Assembly: GCA_000827495.1 (NCBI GenBank)
Contig: KN817675.1
Coordinates: 1 to 64,000, forward strand
Length of the DNA: 64,000 nt
DNA from: Hypholoma sublateritium FD-334 SS-4
Lineage: Eukaryota > Basidiomycota > Agaricomycetes > Agaricales > Strophariaceae
Direction of reading: 5' to 3'
Each line of letters starts with the position of its first letter. Within the stretch, counting starts at the first letter, position 1. This document shows positions 1 to 9,740 of this stretch, in pieces. The notes below the pieces were generated by a model that was not told where the DNA came from, ran no database searches, and worked only from the letters and a program-made list of their open reading frames with translations. Position numbers and translations under genes: made by a program.

Positions 1-694
1 AAGGCGGGCCAGCCAAGAAATGATGGCATCACAAAGCGCAGCGTGGGCCAAAGGCCGAGACCTGATGCCATCACACATCAATTCCCAGGGGGCATTATTT
101 CGAACATGAGCATCTCGCGGGCTCCCCGGATTAAAAGAACTCCCTTTTTTTTCAAAAAAGACTCGTAATATGACCATCTTCCCCTGCCACTTTCCCAGAT
201 TCCTCGAGCTTGCAATTTGCAAGTGCTTCTTCGCGCATGTTTCTCGCACGGTCGCTAGCGCGACCATATAGATTGGCAAGATGTTTCCATGCGATGTGAG
301 ATTTCTGGTTAGGGTTGATGCCCGATCCGTATATGTCGCTGATGTTAATTAAGATTGAAGACATTGCGACACTCTCGCGGAGTTCGTACTCAAGCTCGGA
401 TGGGGTTGTCGAGTGGAGAGGTGTGGGTCCCAGAACTTTTACGCTCGGCGTTGGTTTGGGTGCAGTAGGTTTTTCGGGTTTTGGGTTGTCTTTGTCTTCA
501 TCTTCAGAGGCAGCACTCTCATATGCTGATTCATATCCTCCTGGAATAGATATTTTCCCACCCCAGTATTTGTGTAGACCTTTCGGTTTGCCATGAGCCT
601 CCATCAGGATTTTCCAGCTGGCGTAGTTTTCGTAGCCTTTTAGTTTGTCCTTGTCAGCCAAGGTGATTGGGGATAGGGTCGAAGATAAAGACAT
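1..694 (-). pseudogene. Copia-type retrotransposon gag fragment
   Basis: The open frame at 694-152 (180 aa) begins MSLSSTLSPITLADKDKLKG and continues with ENYASWK, then PKGLHKYW. This is the N-terminal signature of Ty1/Copia-type Gag (UBN2/DUF4219-like) proteins common in Agaricomycetes, which package element RNA in cytoplasmic particles. A charged, Pro-rich insert (about residues 55-95) precedes a second Gag-like helix region (HIAWKHLANLYGRA). The frame ends at a stop near 152. No zinc knuckle, protease, integrase or reverse transcriptase follows within the 151 bases left in the window, so the copy is truncated, frame-broken or cut by the window edge. Family assignment is from motif resemblance and is moderately sure. 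Confidence 0.6.
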
Positions 695-766
695 TTCGAT
701 ATTCAGTATTGAGCCGTGGGGTCTTCAACTGTGAAAATTTGTTCTGATTAAGCACGGGGCCGATAA

Positions 767-948
767 CCTATTGATAGAGTAGCGGTAAGCCTCAGAACGT
801 CACGATAGTGTAAACGGCTGTATTGATCTACCTATTGATAGAGTAGCGGTAAGCCTAATAGGTAGTCATGTAAGTAATGAGAATGAAGGAAACAAAATAT
901 AGTCTGCACACCTCAGAACGTCACGATAGTGTAAACGGCTGAGGTGTG
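767..948. repeat. Duplicated short modules and a perfect palindrome
   Basis: Two motifs are each present twice. A 26-bp module (CCTATTGATAGAGTAGCGGT plus AAGCCT) lies at 767-792 and 831-856. A 31-bp module beginning CCTCAGAACGTCACGATAGT lies at 790-820 and 911-941. The last copy is embedded in a perfect 10-bp stem, CACACCTCAG (907-916) and CTGAGGTGTG (939-948), with a 22-nt loop. The position just upstream of the gag fragment suits LTR or leader debris of the retroelement, but no full LTR pair is visible. Confidence 0.6.
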
Positions 949-1423
949 AATACGATGAAGGTGAAAATATCATAGGACGAGACAAAACATGAACAAAGAA
1001 AAAGAATATAAGAGGAAGTAGGTGAGATAGGAGTTCTATAGCTCGACAAAGTTCTTCATCATCATCTTCAGAGAAAGAGTCAATTGAAGTACTGCTAGAC
1101 GTATCACTAAAACTGAAATCTAAATCAGATGTGATAGATCCGAACGATGATCCAGACCCATCTGTCAAGGATTCAGAAGTGGACGATGATCTTGAGCTTG
1201 ATGAAGATGACCCAGAGGACGTTTGGCCATGGTGTGGGAAGTGTATAAGCGATTCCAGAGCATCGAGCCTTCGGATGAAACGCCGTCGTAAACGAGCGCG
1301 GCGAGAAATGTATTTTTTATGAGAGTAGTGGAATTGAGAGAAGGCAGTGAGAAGGCTGTGAACCTTTTTTTGGCGCAGGGTTCTGCGTGGCATGATGGCG
1401 GTGGGTGCAAATTTTGGCCACAC
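866..1423 (-). CDS. Ser-rich low-complexity ORF, uncertain
   Basis: A 185-codon open frame contains an Arg-rich stretch (SRRARLRRRFIRRLDALESL) followed by a long Ser-rich and then acidic stretch (DDDEELCRAIELL). Basic-then-Ser/acidic N-terminal regions of this kind occur in fungal PIF/Harbinger-type transposase leaders, but no DDE domain follows, and the last 50 residues (FFFFVHV...) look like intron read-through. I do not recognise a function. It could be an exon of a transposon-derived gene or chance low complexity. Confidence 0.25.
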   Translation of the reverse strand: MWPKFAPTAIMPRRTLRQKKVHSLLTAFSQFHYSHKKYISRRARLRRRFIRRLDALESLIHFPHHGQTSSGSSSSSSRSSSTSESLTDGSGSSFGSITSDLDFSFSDTSSSTSIDSFSEDDDEELCRAIELLSHLLPLIFFFFVHVLSRPMIFSPSSYSHLSRLHYRDVLRCADYILFPSFSLLT

Positions 1424-1489
1424 GTGACATTGTTGCCAAAATTTCTATGCGCCCTCGGTCAGCCGGGCCGTTTGATATATCGCAGAAAC

Positions 1490-1660
1490 GGCGTTGGAAC
1501 GGAACTTGCACGCACTTGCCGAAACAGGGGGTTCAGAGTTCATGTCGTTTCTGGGCCGTTTCTGATGTAACATCAGTCGCTAGAAACGGTCAAGAAACGA
1601 CTTCAGAAACGAGCCAGAAACGGCCCAGAAACGGCCACTCTGACCTCCCCTAGTATTCGG
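1490..1660. repeat. AGAAACGG motif cluster with 19-bp inverted repeat
   Basis: The stretch is built from repeated AGAAACGG/CCGTTTCT units in both orientations. The arms CGTTTCTGGGCCGTTTCTG (1546-1564) and its exact reverse complement (1615-1633) form a 19-bp inverted repeat about 50 bp apart. This could be the sub-terminal region of a small DNA transposon. No transposase or target duplication was identified. Confidence 0.45.
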
Positions 1661-2156
1661 GTGAAATGTTCGACCGTGGTAGTTGTTCCTGCGGTCCAGG
1701 AGATGCGTATCACATCGGTGCGTACTCTCTCAACTTCTGTACCCTGGCTCTTGTATTCTGTACCAGGCGACGTTTATGTCACTCCTTCTCGCACCTGGGC
1801 TGTCTATGCATGCTCAATGACGCATGCTTCATCCAGTATTTTGTGTCCTGCTGTCGCTGCTTAGAGACTCTGACTGAGGTGTTCCTGGGACGTTATAGTT
1901 GATCGGTTGCACTCTCTTAACTGAATTACAAGCCCCACCGATTCCGCGCCAGGCTGTCGAAACATAGCTTCATTCTCGCCGTCAGCCGCCTAGCTCTAGC
2001 GTCTGCTAGCGTGCAGCGACCCTTCGCGCTGGTGCCCTCCGTGCCTCATAAGTGAAGTGAGTAGCAACCCACCAGAATCTTCATACCCAATTCCCCCGCG
2101 TCTACGAGTGGTCGCATACTGAAACCCACGATCTTCATTGCCCACCGGCCATCTCC
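1661..2156. other. Intergenic, no gene recognised
   Basis: Short overlapping frames are present without codon bias or splice structure. The last 100-200 bases are presumably the promoter and 5' leader of the secreted-protein gene starting at 2157. No clear TATA element was picked. Confidence 0.4.
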
Positions 2157-2665
2157 ATGAAACTACAACTTGGCCTCTTGACCGTCGCTACCTGCGTCCT
2201 TGGTGTCGCTGCCGGACTCTCATACGAAAATCTACTCAGGCATTGCCTGAATGCACAAGATAACTCCACCGTGCGTTATACACCCCTTTCAAAATCTCAG
2301 CGTTTATACTAAGCCCGTCGATCAGTATGTCTCCGTCGAGTATGCAAGCTTAACGGACATTGTTGACTACGTTTATGGGGACTGCTACCCCTACCAACTC
2401 GGCGCAGACCTCGCCCAGCAGGCCGTGTTTTGCAGGAGCGTCACATGCTACAGCAACCCGTGAGTCTTCGATGGGTTTGTGGACAGCGCTGAAGGTAGCT
2501 GACAGCTGCGATCTGTACATCTGTAGGAATCCTGACTGCACGGGCGGCGCGGTGCCGCCTATTCCTGTACCTGTGCCTGCTGGGCTGACGCTCGTCAATG
2601 TGGCGGACTTCGTGCAGTACATAGGTCAGGGTGCGACATGCTGGCCAAATGCTTTGCCCATTTGA
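2157..2665 (+). CDS. Small secreted cysteine-rich protein
   Basis: Three-exon model: 2157-2270, 2326-2459 and 2506-2665, giving 135 aa with all frames closing. Intron 1 is GTGCGT...CAG with a TACTAAG branch-like site. Intron 2 is GTGAGT...GACAG. The N-terminus MKLQLGLLTVATCVLGVAAG is a textbook signal peptide, probably cleaved after about residue 19-20. The mature chain of about 115 aa carries eight cysteines, mostly in the C-terminal two thirds, including C-D-L-Y-I-C-R-N-P-D-C-T. A Pro-rich hinge (PPIPVPVPAG) follows. It is likely exported and disulfide-bonded. Small secreted proteins of this size are frequent in fungal secretomes, but no named family is recognised and the role is unknown. 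A second signal-peptide gene follows at 3490. Confidence 0.7.
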
Positions 2666-3489
2666 GTATCATACGAATTTTTCGCTCACGGGTCGCTATA
2701 CCTTGATTACTGCACGGTTATATTTGAATCGAATAGGGCGTTCAAGGACATCATTATCAAATTACCATATGAAATTCTGATCATGCCCTACGGATATTCA
2801 TGCAGGACGCTAGTCCGGATGATGATATACCATGACAGTGGGTGCTTCGATCGCGCACCGGAAGTGGCGGCTGCAGTNCGTTCCGCCTTGTGCTTGTGCA
2901 GCGGCAGTGTTCCACAAACTCAACGCTAATGCAAATGCGGCCCACCCTGTCCGCACAGCGGCACACGCTCATCGGGAAAATCATTGGGCAATTCTTATCC
3001 GTGTTACCTTTCCACTGTGCAGTGATGGTATGATTCCTATTATGTCTGCTGGAAGACATAAACGTTCGAGCTCCTAACAAAGGCTTGCATTATATTAAAG
3101 CACAGCGTGTCTGCGTTGCACATCGAGCCCTTATACTAACAAAATTGTCCGTGCTGTATGAACCATCCAGTTACATCTCACGGGCCGGTAGCACGACTAG
3201 ATGGTATACCTTTGTCAGGACAGCTTCTCACTGGATTGACGTCTGATTTCCACAGTCACCGAGTCATCCTACAAAGGTGTCCACTGTCATCTGCAACAGC
3301 TTGGTGATACGCTGCTCTGCTGCTATTCTGCCGCGCGGAAGAAGAGATGCACTGCTTATGATCCGTAGAACCTGGGCCCCCCAAGGACGTGTTTAACCGC
3401 TTCAACTGTTTATAAGTAGAGTAACCCTCTGAACATCGACAAATTTCATTGCCTCCTCCTCAAACTGCACCACCCGTTCAGAATTTTTA
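2666..3489. other. Intergenic with probable promoter
   Basis: No convincing gene is seen. One ambiguous base lies near 2878. A TATA-like TTTATAAGTA is at about 3410-3419, some 75 bp before the ATG at 3490, and is a plausible core promoter for the next gene. Confidence 0.4.
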
Positions 3490-3909
3490 ATGCTCAATAC
3501 TGTTATGCCAAGATTTAGACTTGTCCTTTCACTCGGACTATATCTTCTCGCCATCAATTCTGTGGCCAACGCCAAATGCCCGAGCTGCCCGACGACAGTG
3601 AAATGGCTTTTCGACTTCAAACTGACCAATCAAACAAGTGGATATTGCTTTTACACCGCCCCATATAATATATTCGGCTTTGAGTGCGCCTATTGGGTAT
3701 GTTCATGTTTTTTGACCACCAAAGGCAATAGGTATTTATGGGTCTTGGATCGCCTGCAGCTCACAGGGGAAATTGAACCGTCGCCGACAGCCAATAAATC
3801 CTCGAGCAGCTTTATAACGACTCCTATTTCGTCTCCACTGTGTCCATCCAAAGTACCTCTTGAACCATCGGCGTGTATATTCTATACCGAGGGCGGTATT
3901 CATGACTGA
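3490..3909 (+). CDS. Small secreted protein, signal peptide
   Basis: The frame starts MLNTVMPRFRLVLSLGLYLL and has a signal peptide ending near VANA/K. The mature part has C-P-S-C and single cysteines, then a probable intron 3697-3759 (GTATGT...CTGCAG, 63 nt). Removing it keeps the frame and leaves a protein of about 118 aa ending EGGIHD. A start at the second Met (codon 6) is equally possible. No family is recognised. It follows the other secreted-protein gene in the same orientation about 0.8 kb downstream and has a TATA-like box upstream, suggesting a small cluster of secreted proteins. Confidence 0.55.
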   Translation: MLNTVMPRFRLVLSLGLYLLAINSVANAKCPSCPTTVKWLFDFKLTNQTSGYCFYTAPYNIFGFECAYWVCSCFLTTKGNRYLWVLDRLQLTGEIEPSPTANKSSSSFITTPISSPLCPSKVPLEPSACIFYTEGGIHD

Positions 3910-5252
3910 TCTAAACAAGTGACAAATGTTAGTCTCCTGTATTAAATTATCATGGCATTTCAGCACTGATTTCAGTCGTTATTCAGGAACTTCACAATTA
4001 GACGTCTATCGAAAACTATATTTAGAACCAGGCGAACTGCTTNCTTATGGATCTGTTTCGACCTATGTTTCTCAGGCTTGACACTCNAACTGTGTTCAAA
4101 ATTTAGAAGCATTTGATGTATACTCGTATTCNATGGATTAAATTGCAGGCCGCTGCAGCCTGCGCGCGAATAACTGTTTGCTCGATGCCATCTGTCCCAA
4201 TGCACTCTTCTGTACACCATGAATGCCCAACCGAAACTCTCCACCACTTGACCCTGTGTAGTTTAATTTCAAAGACGCAATCACAATATTCTTGATTACT
4301 TCTCTCCCTGACACTATCTTATCATCGGTTGCGAAACGTTCAACACATGCTTGAAGTTAACTGGCAATGTGGAGATGTAAGAAATTTCACCCATCACTAT
4401 GACCCACAGTCTTTCAATGATGCGAGCCTTCTGTACAGTGCAAAAATGGCCTTGAGCCATTCAATGCCATTATTCACGGACAGATCTTCGCACCCTAAGA
4501 ATATAATGGTCCATGACAACGAAGGTTTCGCCGCACGACTCATCAGGCCTAAGGCCTTAAGCTTCAGGGCCCAACGTTCAATGAAGTTCATGGATTTTCT
4601 CGCACATTATCGAACTCACTCAGTATACAGGAAACCCATCGATATTCCTTAAATTGCTAATTTCTATACAGTAGCGGACTGCATAGAGGGTTATATTAGG
4701 TCTAATTACCTCCACGGAAAAGAGATGATGGCATGTCAATTCCAAGGATCAACTTAATTTCTATCAATAGTAATATTTGAAGACCATAAGTCGTCATAGA
4801 CTCGTATTGTCATTTGCCATTTACAAACCTCGCAGCGGTGACATATCATGTAGTACTTCTCGAAAGGCGTCGTAGAACATGTAAAGTTGTACGCTGGAAT
4901 AAAAAAATTAGTCCTCTTCCTACCATAAACAATTTAACCCATCATAGACATTCTTTTCGGAGATCTTGATAATAGTATGCTGTTCACTGTAATGGATGCC
5001 ATCTCCATCTTTGATTCAGAAGGTGCTACTAGGGCCCTGATGGGAACACATAGCAAATCTTTACGCGTGGAACGCGCTATTTTTTCTTGGATCGGGCGGA
5101 GGTTATTGATACAACATAAGTTTATAACGACTCAGATATGTCAGTGACCACAGCCATGTTTCGTCGATGTATGGTGGAAGCTTGAGTTCACCCAACTCCC
5201 ACCCAGTCCCCATCTCACAGTCTCAACTTAGCATTCGAGGGACACTGGATCC
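3910..5252. other. Intergenic, no gene recognised
   Basis: AT-rich with several ambiguous bases (near 4043, 4087 and 4132). The 107-codon frame at 4329-4652 has no recognisable motif and is probably chance. Confidence 0.4.
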
Positions 5253-7215
5253 ATGTTCCATCATGCGAGGAGTCTGGTCATTACAGGAGGACAATTCACA
5301 TNGTTAAGCACTCCTAATGGAAAAGGTGATACATTGATCNATACTTCAGTTACCCTCCATAGTAAGACCGCTGATATCTTTACTCATCTAGGCGGTTTCG
5401 AGCAGCTACAGGCACGTGTGGCGACTTCTGCATTCCATAACTCAGGTCAGCGATTAGACCCCCCATGTTGTCATGAAGATACACGGCAGGCGGTTCTGCA
5501 AGAGATATTTGAGTGGATTGTATGGGACACGACGAGGAAGACCTGGATTGCATGGCTAAACGGAGCGGCGGGCGGAGGAAAATCAGCAATCTGTCAATCA
5601 GTTGCTGAGCTGTGCATCGCGCGCGGGATACTGGTGGCCAGCTTCTTCTTTTTCCGGACAGATCCCACAAGAAATACAATATTGCATCTGGTCGCCACAC
5701 TTGCTTATCAGCTCGTCCTGCTCGTCCCCGACATCAAGGACTTAATCGTCGGCGCTATAGAGTCCAACCCGTTGATCTTCAATCAATGCTGCCGCACACA
5801 GCTTTAACAACTGATTATTGCTCCGCTTCGAAGCCTCCAGCTCTCTGGATGGCGGTTGAAGTTGGTCTTTGTTATCGACGGCGTAGATGAGTGCCATGAA
5901 GAAGAGAGTCAGCGCCATCTCATACACACATTTTCGACATTTCTTGCAACAGAAGGATGTCCTATCATTGTTCTCTTCGGGAGCCGCGCAGAGTGCCACA
6001 TAGTATCCGCATTTCGCGCGCCACATGTAGCCCAAATTCTCCTCCAGCTGCCGCTCGACGATCACTATCTTCCGTCGGAGGACATACGCCGCTTTTTGGA
6101 TGCAAAATTTGCGAGCATCAAAACAACTCACTACATGTGCCACCTTCTTGACGACAACTGGCCAGCAGAGGAAAGTGTGTGGGAGATTGTCAATAAGTCT
6201 TCCGGGCAATTCATCTACGCGTCGGTGGTCATGAATTTTCTATCTCTCCCTCGTGCGCACCCTGCTCATCAACTAGAAATTGTCCGCGGCCTCCGCCCAT
6301 CGGGACTGTCTACCCCATTTGCCCACCTCGACGCCCTATATCGACATATTCTCTCTCAGATGCAGGACACGAAGACTACTACAGAAATATTGGCNTACAC
6401 CATCCTGGGAAAAAGAACAAATATAGTCAGCGTAGCAAATTTCTTTGACGTACCAACAGCAAACGTCCATGTCGCACTTAGTGACCTGGCCTCGGTGATT
6501 GCCTGCAAGGGACGCGACATATGCTTTCTTCATGCGTCGCTTCCGGACTTCCTCCTTGACCAGGCGCGTTCTCGTGAGTACCACATAAGCACTCCAATAT
6601 ATGCCACAGATCTCTCCATTATGTGGTTTAAAAATGTGTCATCCGGGAGATTCAGCGGTAAGCCATATCATATGATTAATCTACGCATTTATGTCTAACA
6701 AAACCTTAGATTACGCAGACAGGTCTATTGCGAATCTCTTACCTCTCGCAAAGGCTACACCTAAATTGCGCGAGAGTATCCTAACATTCGACCCGTACAA
6801 GCTCGACTGCTATGTGGAGCAATTTTACCCAATGTACCTGAATATTGTCTGTAAAATGGTTCGCACATCGTCTAGGCTGCCGCCATGTTTCCTAATATAC
6901 GTAATGTACTCATCTATTTTCTAGGAACTGCATGATGGTGGTTGGCTCTATCGACGCCAACTCAACGTAATTCTTCGTTTTCTGAGGAAGACGCAGAGAT
7001 ACTCCATGGTCGCTGATATGCTGGAGCAGCGTGACTCGTTAAAGATTCTCGGAGAAATTGACCGCGAAGAGGCGGAGAGTATGAAAGCGCTCACATCAAC
7101 CAATCAGTCTCAAGATACTTGTGTACAGAGGTCGGAGCTGCAGCCGAGAGTGATCCCAAAGCCAATGAACAGAAATGCGCGTATACGAACCTGGATCAAA
7201 TCTTTGCTGAAATAG
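5253..7215 (+). pseudogene. NACHT-domain NTPase with in-frame stop
   Basis: Exons: 5253-6657, 6710 to about 6847, and 6925-7215. The N-terminus (SLVITGGQFT, then FHNSGQRLDPPCCHEDTR) is the leader typical of Agaricomycete NACHT/NWD-type NTPases. The P-loop GAAGGGKS is at about residues 104-111 and the Walker B region LVFVIDGVDECH near residue 205. The helical part ends in the usual FLHASLPDFLLD motif. Intron 1 is 6658-6709 (GTAAGC...CTTAG). The second intron ends at the TAG at 6922-6924, but its donor is weak. A TAA at 5805-5807 interrupts the frame between FNQCCRTQL and QLIIAPLRSL. The frame is the same on both sides, so this is a nonsense codon and not a frameshift. No WD40, ankyrin or TPR repeats follow; the gene ends KSLLK. 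Such proteins are ATP-dependent signalling switches related to NLRs. This copy is probably inactive unless the stop is a sequencing error. Confidence 0.75.
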
Positions 7216-7788
7216 AGTACTTATAAGTAGAAGATGGCACACTGAAAGCGAACACACAATTTGTACATTTTCATGGAACTGATCAATGAATTTGGCTACA
7301 CGTGTCCGCAGGCCGATGTGAAGCCCCAGTACTCGAGAATTCGTTGACGGGAACGGTAAAATCAATTGTAGAACGCAATCACGAGTCGTTTAGTAAGTCC
7401 GTCAATAATGTATATATAGGTGGTTAATACCCAATCTTCAGTTAGCCGGGTGCCCGCCCATAGTGAGCTTTGAGTGAGCTCAGAGAGTGCATCATAACAT
7501 GGAACAGAGTCTTTGATAGTGAAACAACTTTGATTTAACAACGAGTTTAAGTACACGATTGGTACACGAGCGTTTAAAACCGTGCAGGCGTCGCAGGTTG
7601 GTCGCAGATGCTGCCAACTCGCGGGCGGCCTCGGAACGGGTCAGCGGTTGGTCAGCGGACTTTTAAATTGGCACGGGTACGTCGGTACCGGACATTCCAG
7701 GGGTCTGAACCCGACTTCGATTGTATTTGTAGAGATCTGACACGAACCTGCCGCGAACCCAGTTTCCCAGCATATTGTTGTCAACAAC
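7216..7788. promoter_or_regulatory. Intergenic, presumed promoter of monooxygenase
   Basis: No gene is seen. The stretch lies between the stop of the NACHT gene and the ATG at 7789. The proximal 200 bp is GC-richer than the AT-rich distal half. No specific site could be assigned. Confidence 0.3.
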
Positions 7789-9650
7789 ATGGAACCCCCT
7801 TCACCCCAACCACCTCGGATTGCAATTATGTATGTCCCCGCCGCGTTGGATTCAGTGTCCTAGGTAGCCGTTGAATGGAACTCTAGCGGTGCAAGGATCG
7901 CCGGTCTTTCTCTCTCACGCGCGCTAAATGTGCTGGGGGGCGCACCGCAAATCGATATCTATGAAGCAGCAGCACACGTCTTAGAGATCGGTGCAGGAAT
8001 CAACATATGGCCACGCACATGGAGCATCATGAAGGCGCTGAGCTTGTCCGATACGCTCGTCCACTTCTTGCCACACGTTCCCGATTACACGTCCAGTGAG
8101 GGTCCTGCCTTATAGGAAACTCATATGCATACGCCAACGGTTTATATTCAAACACTCACAGGGTTGGTCTTTGAGATACGAAAGGCAGATCAGCATGANG
8201 GATTCCATATCATGGATTTTATGTCAAATGGTGCGCACCTGCGCAGCGCTCGCTGTCTCTTTCAATCAATCATCTCATTGTGGGCTTTCGGTTACAATAG
8301 GAGGCACTATTCGCCTACATCGCAAGGCGCTTCAGCAAAGTCTAATTGCAGTGCAACCAGCCGGACGTGTGCACCTCTCCCACCGATTGATGACATACGA
8401 GGAAACAGACAGTCAGGTCAGGCTTCACTTCACCGATGGGACTACAGCAACATGCGACTTGCTTGTCGGCGCTGATGGTATCCGATCTACCGTCCGACGC
8501 AAGTTCCTCGAGAAACACGCTGTGGCTGTACCTCTTCCAGATGGCCTACAATTAGGCGACCCAGTGTGGTCCGGGACGTATGCCTATCGCGNCCTTGTAC
8601 CTTTCAATAAATTGGCCGCGCGGTTTCCTGGGCATCGGGCCATCACAACGCCTATGATGGTAAGTCTACATGTTCTACAAATTACCAATAATAATCTACG
8701 AAATGTCTTCATCGCCAAGTACGCTGGAAAGCTAAAGGTATCTCCATATTCATACGTCTGTTCACTCGGTCATAGAACTATCCTGGTAGCATGTAATCTG
8801 CTACCCCCTTCCGCACGACGGTGCAGTGAACGTCATTGCAGTCAATACGGACCTCACAAAGGAAGGCCTTGGTCATCCACTGCCAACAACAACAATGTGT
8901 GATAGGGAGGAAGTGCAATCTCTTTTTGTTGGCTGGGATCCGGAGGTACGATCTCTTGTCGAGGTGAGTATTCCATGACTTATGGAGACATTTCTCTTCA
9001 TTGATGAACGCCGTGTCAGTGTATTGAACACCCAAGTAAATGGGCGTTGATGACACTGATTCCATTAGAAAAATATGCGCACGCGCGCGTGGTACTCGTC
9101 GGCGACGCCGTAAGTTAAATGACATGGTCTGTATTTCATCATAAGTATACATNTCTTATATTTAGGCCCACGGGATGACCCCACACCAAGGCGCCGGCGC
9201 AGGACAGGCGTTTGACGTGAGTCCTCGTGCCCATCATCACCTTGTATGCTGATGTCCCCTTAGGATGTATATGTCCTCGCTGCGCTCCTCTCACACAGCC
9301 TCAGCACCGCCGCCACCATCCCACGCATCTCCGAAATATACAGCGCCATCCGGTGCCCTGTGGCGAACCGCGTGCTTGGCCTCGCGCGCGAAGCCGGATT
9401 TGTCACAGAGCTTGTCGGGCCAGGTTTCGAGCGCGTTGTGGAGGGTGATACAGGCGTGCCGCTGGATAAGCTGCGGGCGTCGTTTCAGGGCATGATATCC
9501 GCGTGGGACTGGGTGTGGGACTCTTCAGCTGATGATGATCAGCGCCGTGCGGTGGAGATGCTGGAGTCTGCGTTTGGTGATGGCGGCGGGGACGTGNCTG
9601 ATGCAAAAGACTCGACTAGTTCTGGGGCAGAAGCCGCNACTACAACTTGA
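7789..9650 (+). CDS. FAD-dependent monooxygenase (salicylate hydroxylase-like)
   Basis: Nine-exon model: 7789-7829, 7887-8095, 8162-8230, 8301-8659, 8720-8737, 8790-8963, 9020-9109, 9166-9216, 9264-9650. It totals 1,398 nt and 465 aa, and every junction closes in frame. The N-terminal Rossmann region reads PPRIAIIGARIAGLSLSRAL followed by IDIYEAAAH. The DG motif CDLLVGADGIRSTVR and the GD motif VLVGDA/AHGMTPHQGAGAGQ are both intact. These define class A flavoprotein hydroxylases (FAD_binding_3), which use NAD(P)H and O2 to hydroxylate aromatic substrates, usually in the cytosol. The substrate is unknown. Oddities: the dinucleotide-binding GxGxxG has Arg in place of the middle Gly (GARIAG), and exon 5 is only 18 nt. 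The C-terminal 25 residues are Ser/Asp-rich and include ambiguous codons. Confidence 0.85.
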
Positions 9651-9740
9651 AGTGNTGTATAAGCCGGAGGGCAGAACAACAGAATGAGTTATATGTACCG
9701 TGTATGTATGTATGTACGTGTTGCAAATATAAATGAAGAA
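9651..9740. terminator. Convergent 3' intergenic region
   Basis: Ninety bases separate the stop codons of the monooxygenase (plus) and the CHAT gene (minus). A TGTATG/TATGTA tract at about 9695-9725 resembles fungal 3'-end processing sequences and may serve both genes. Confidence 0.4.
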
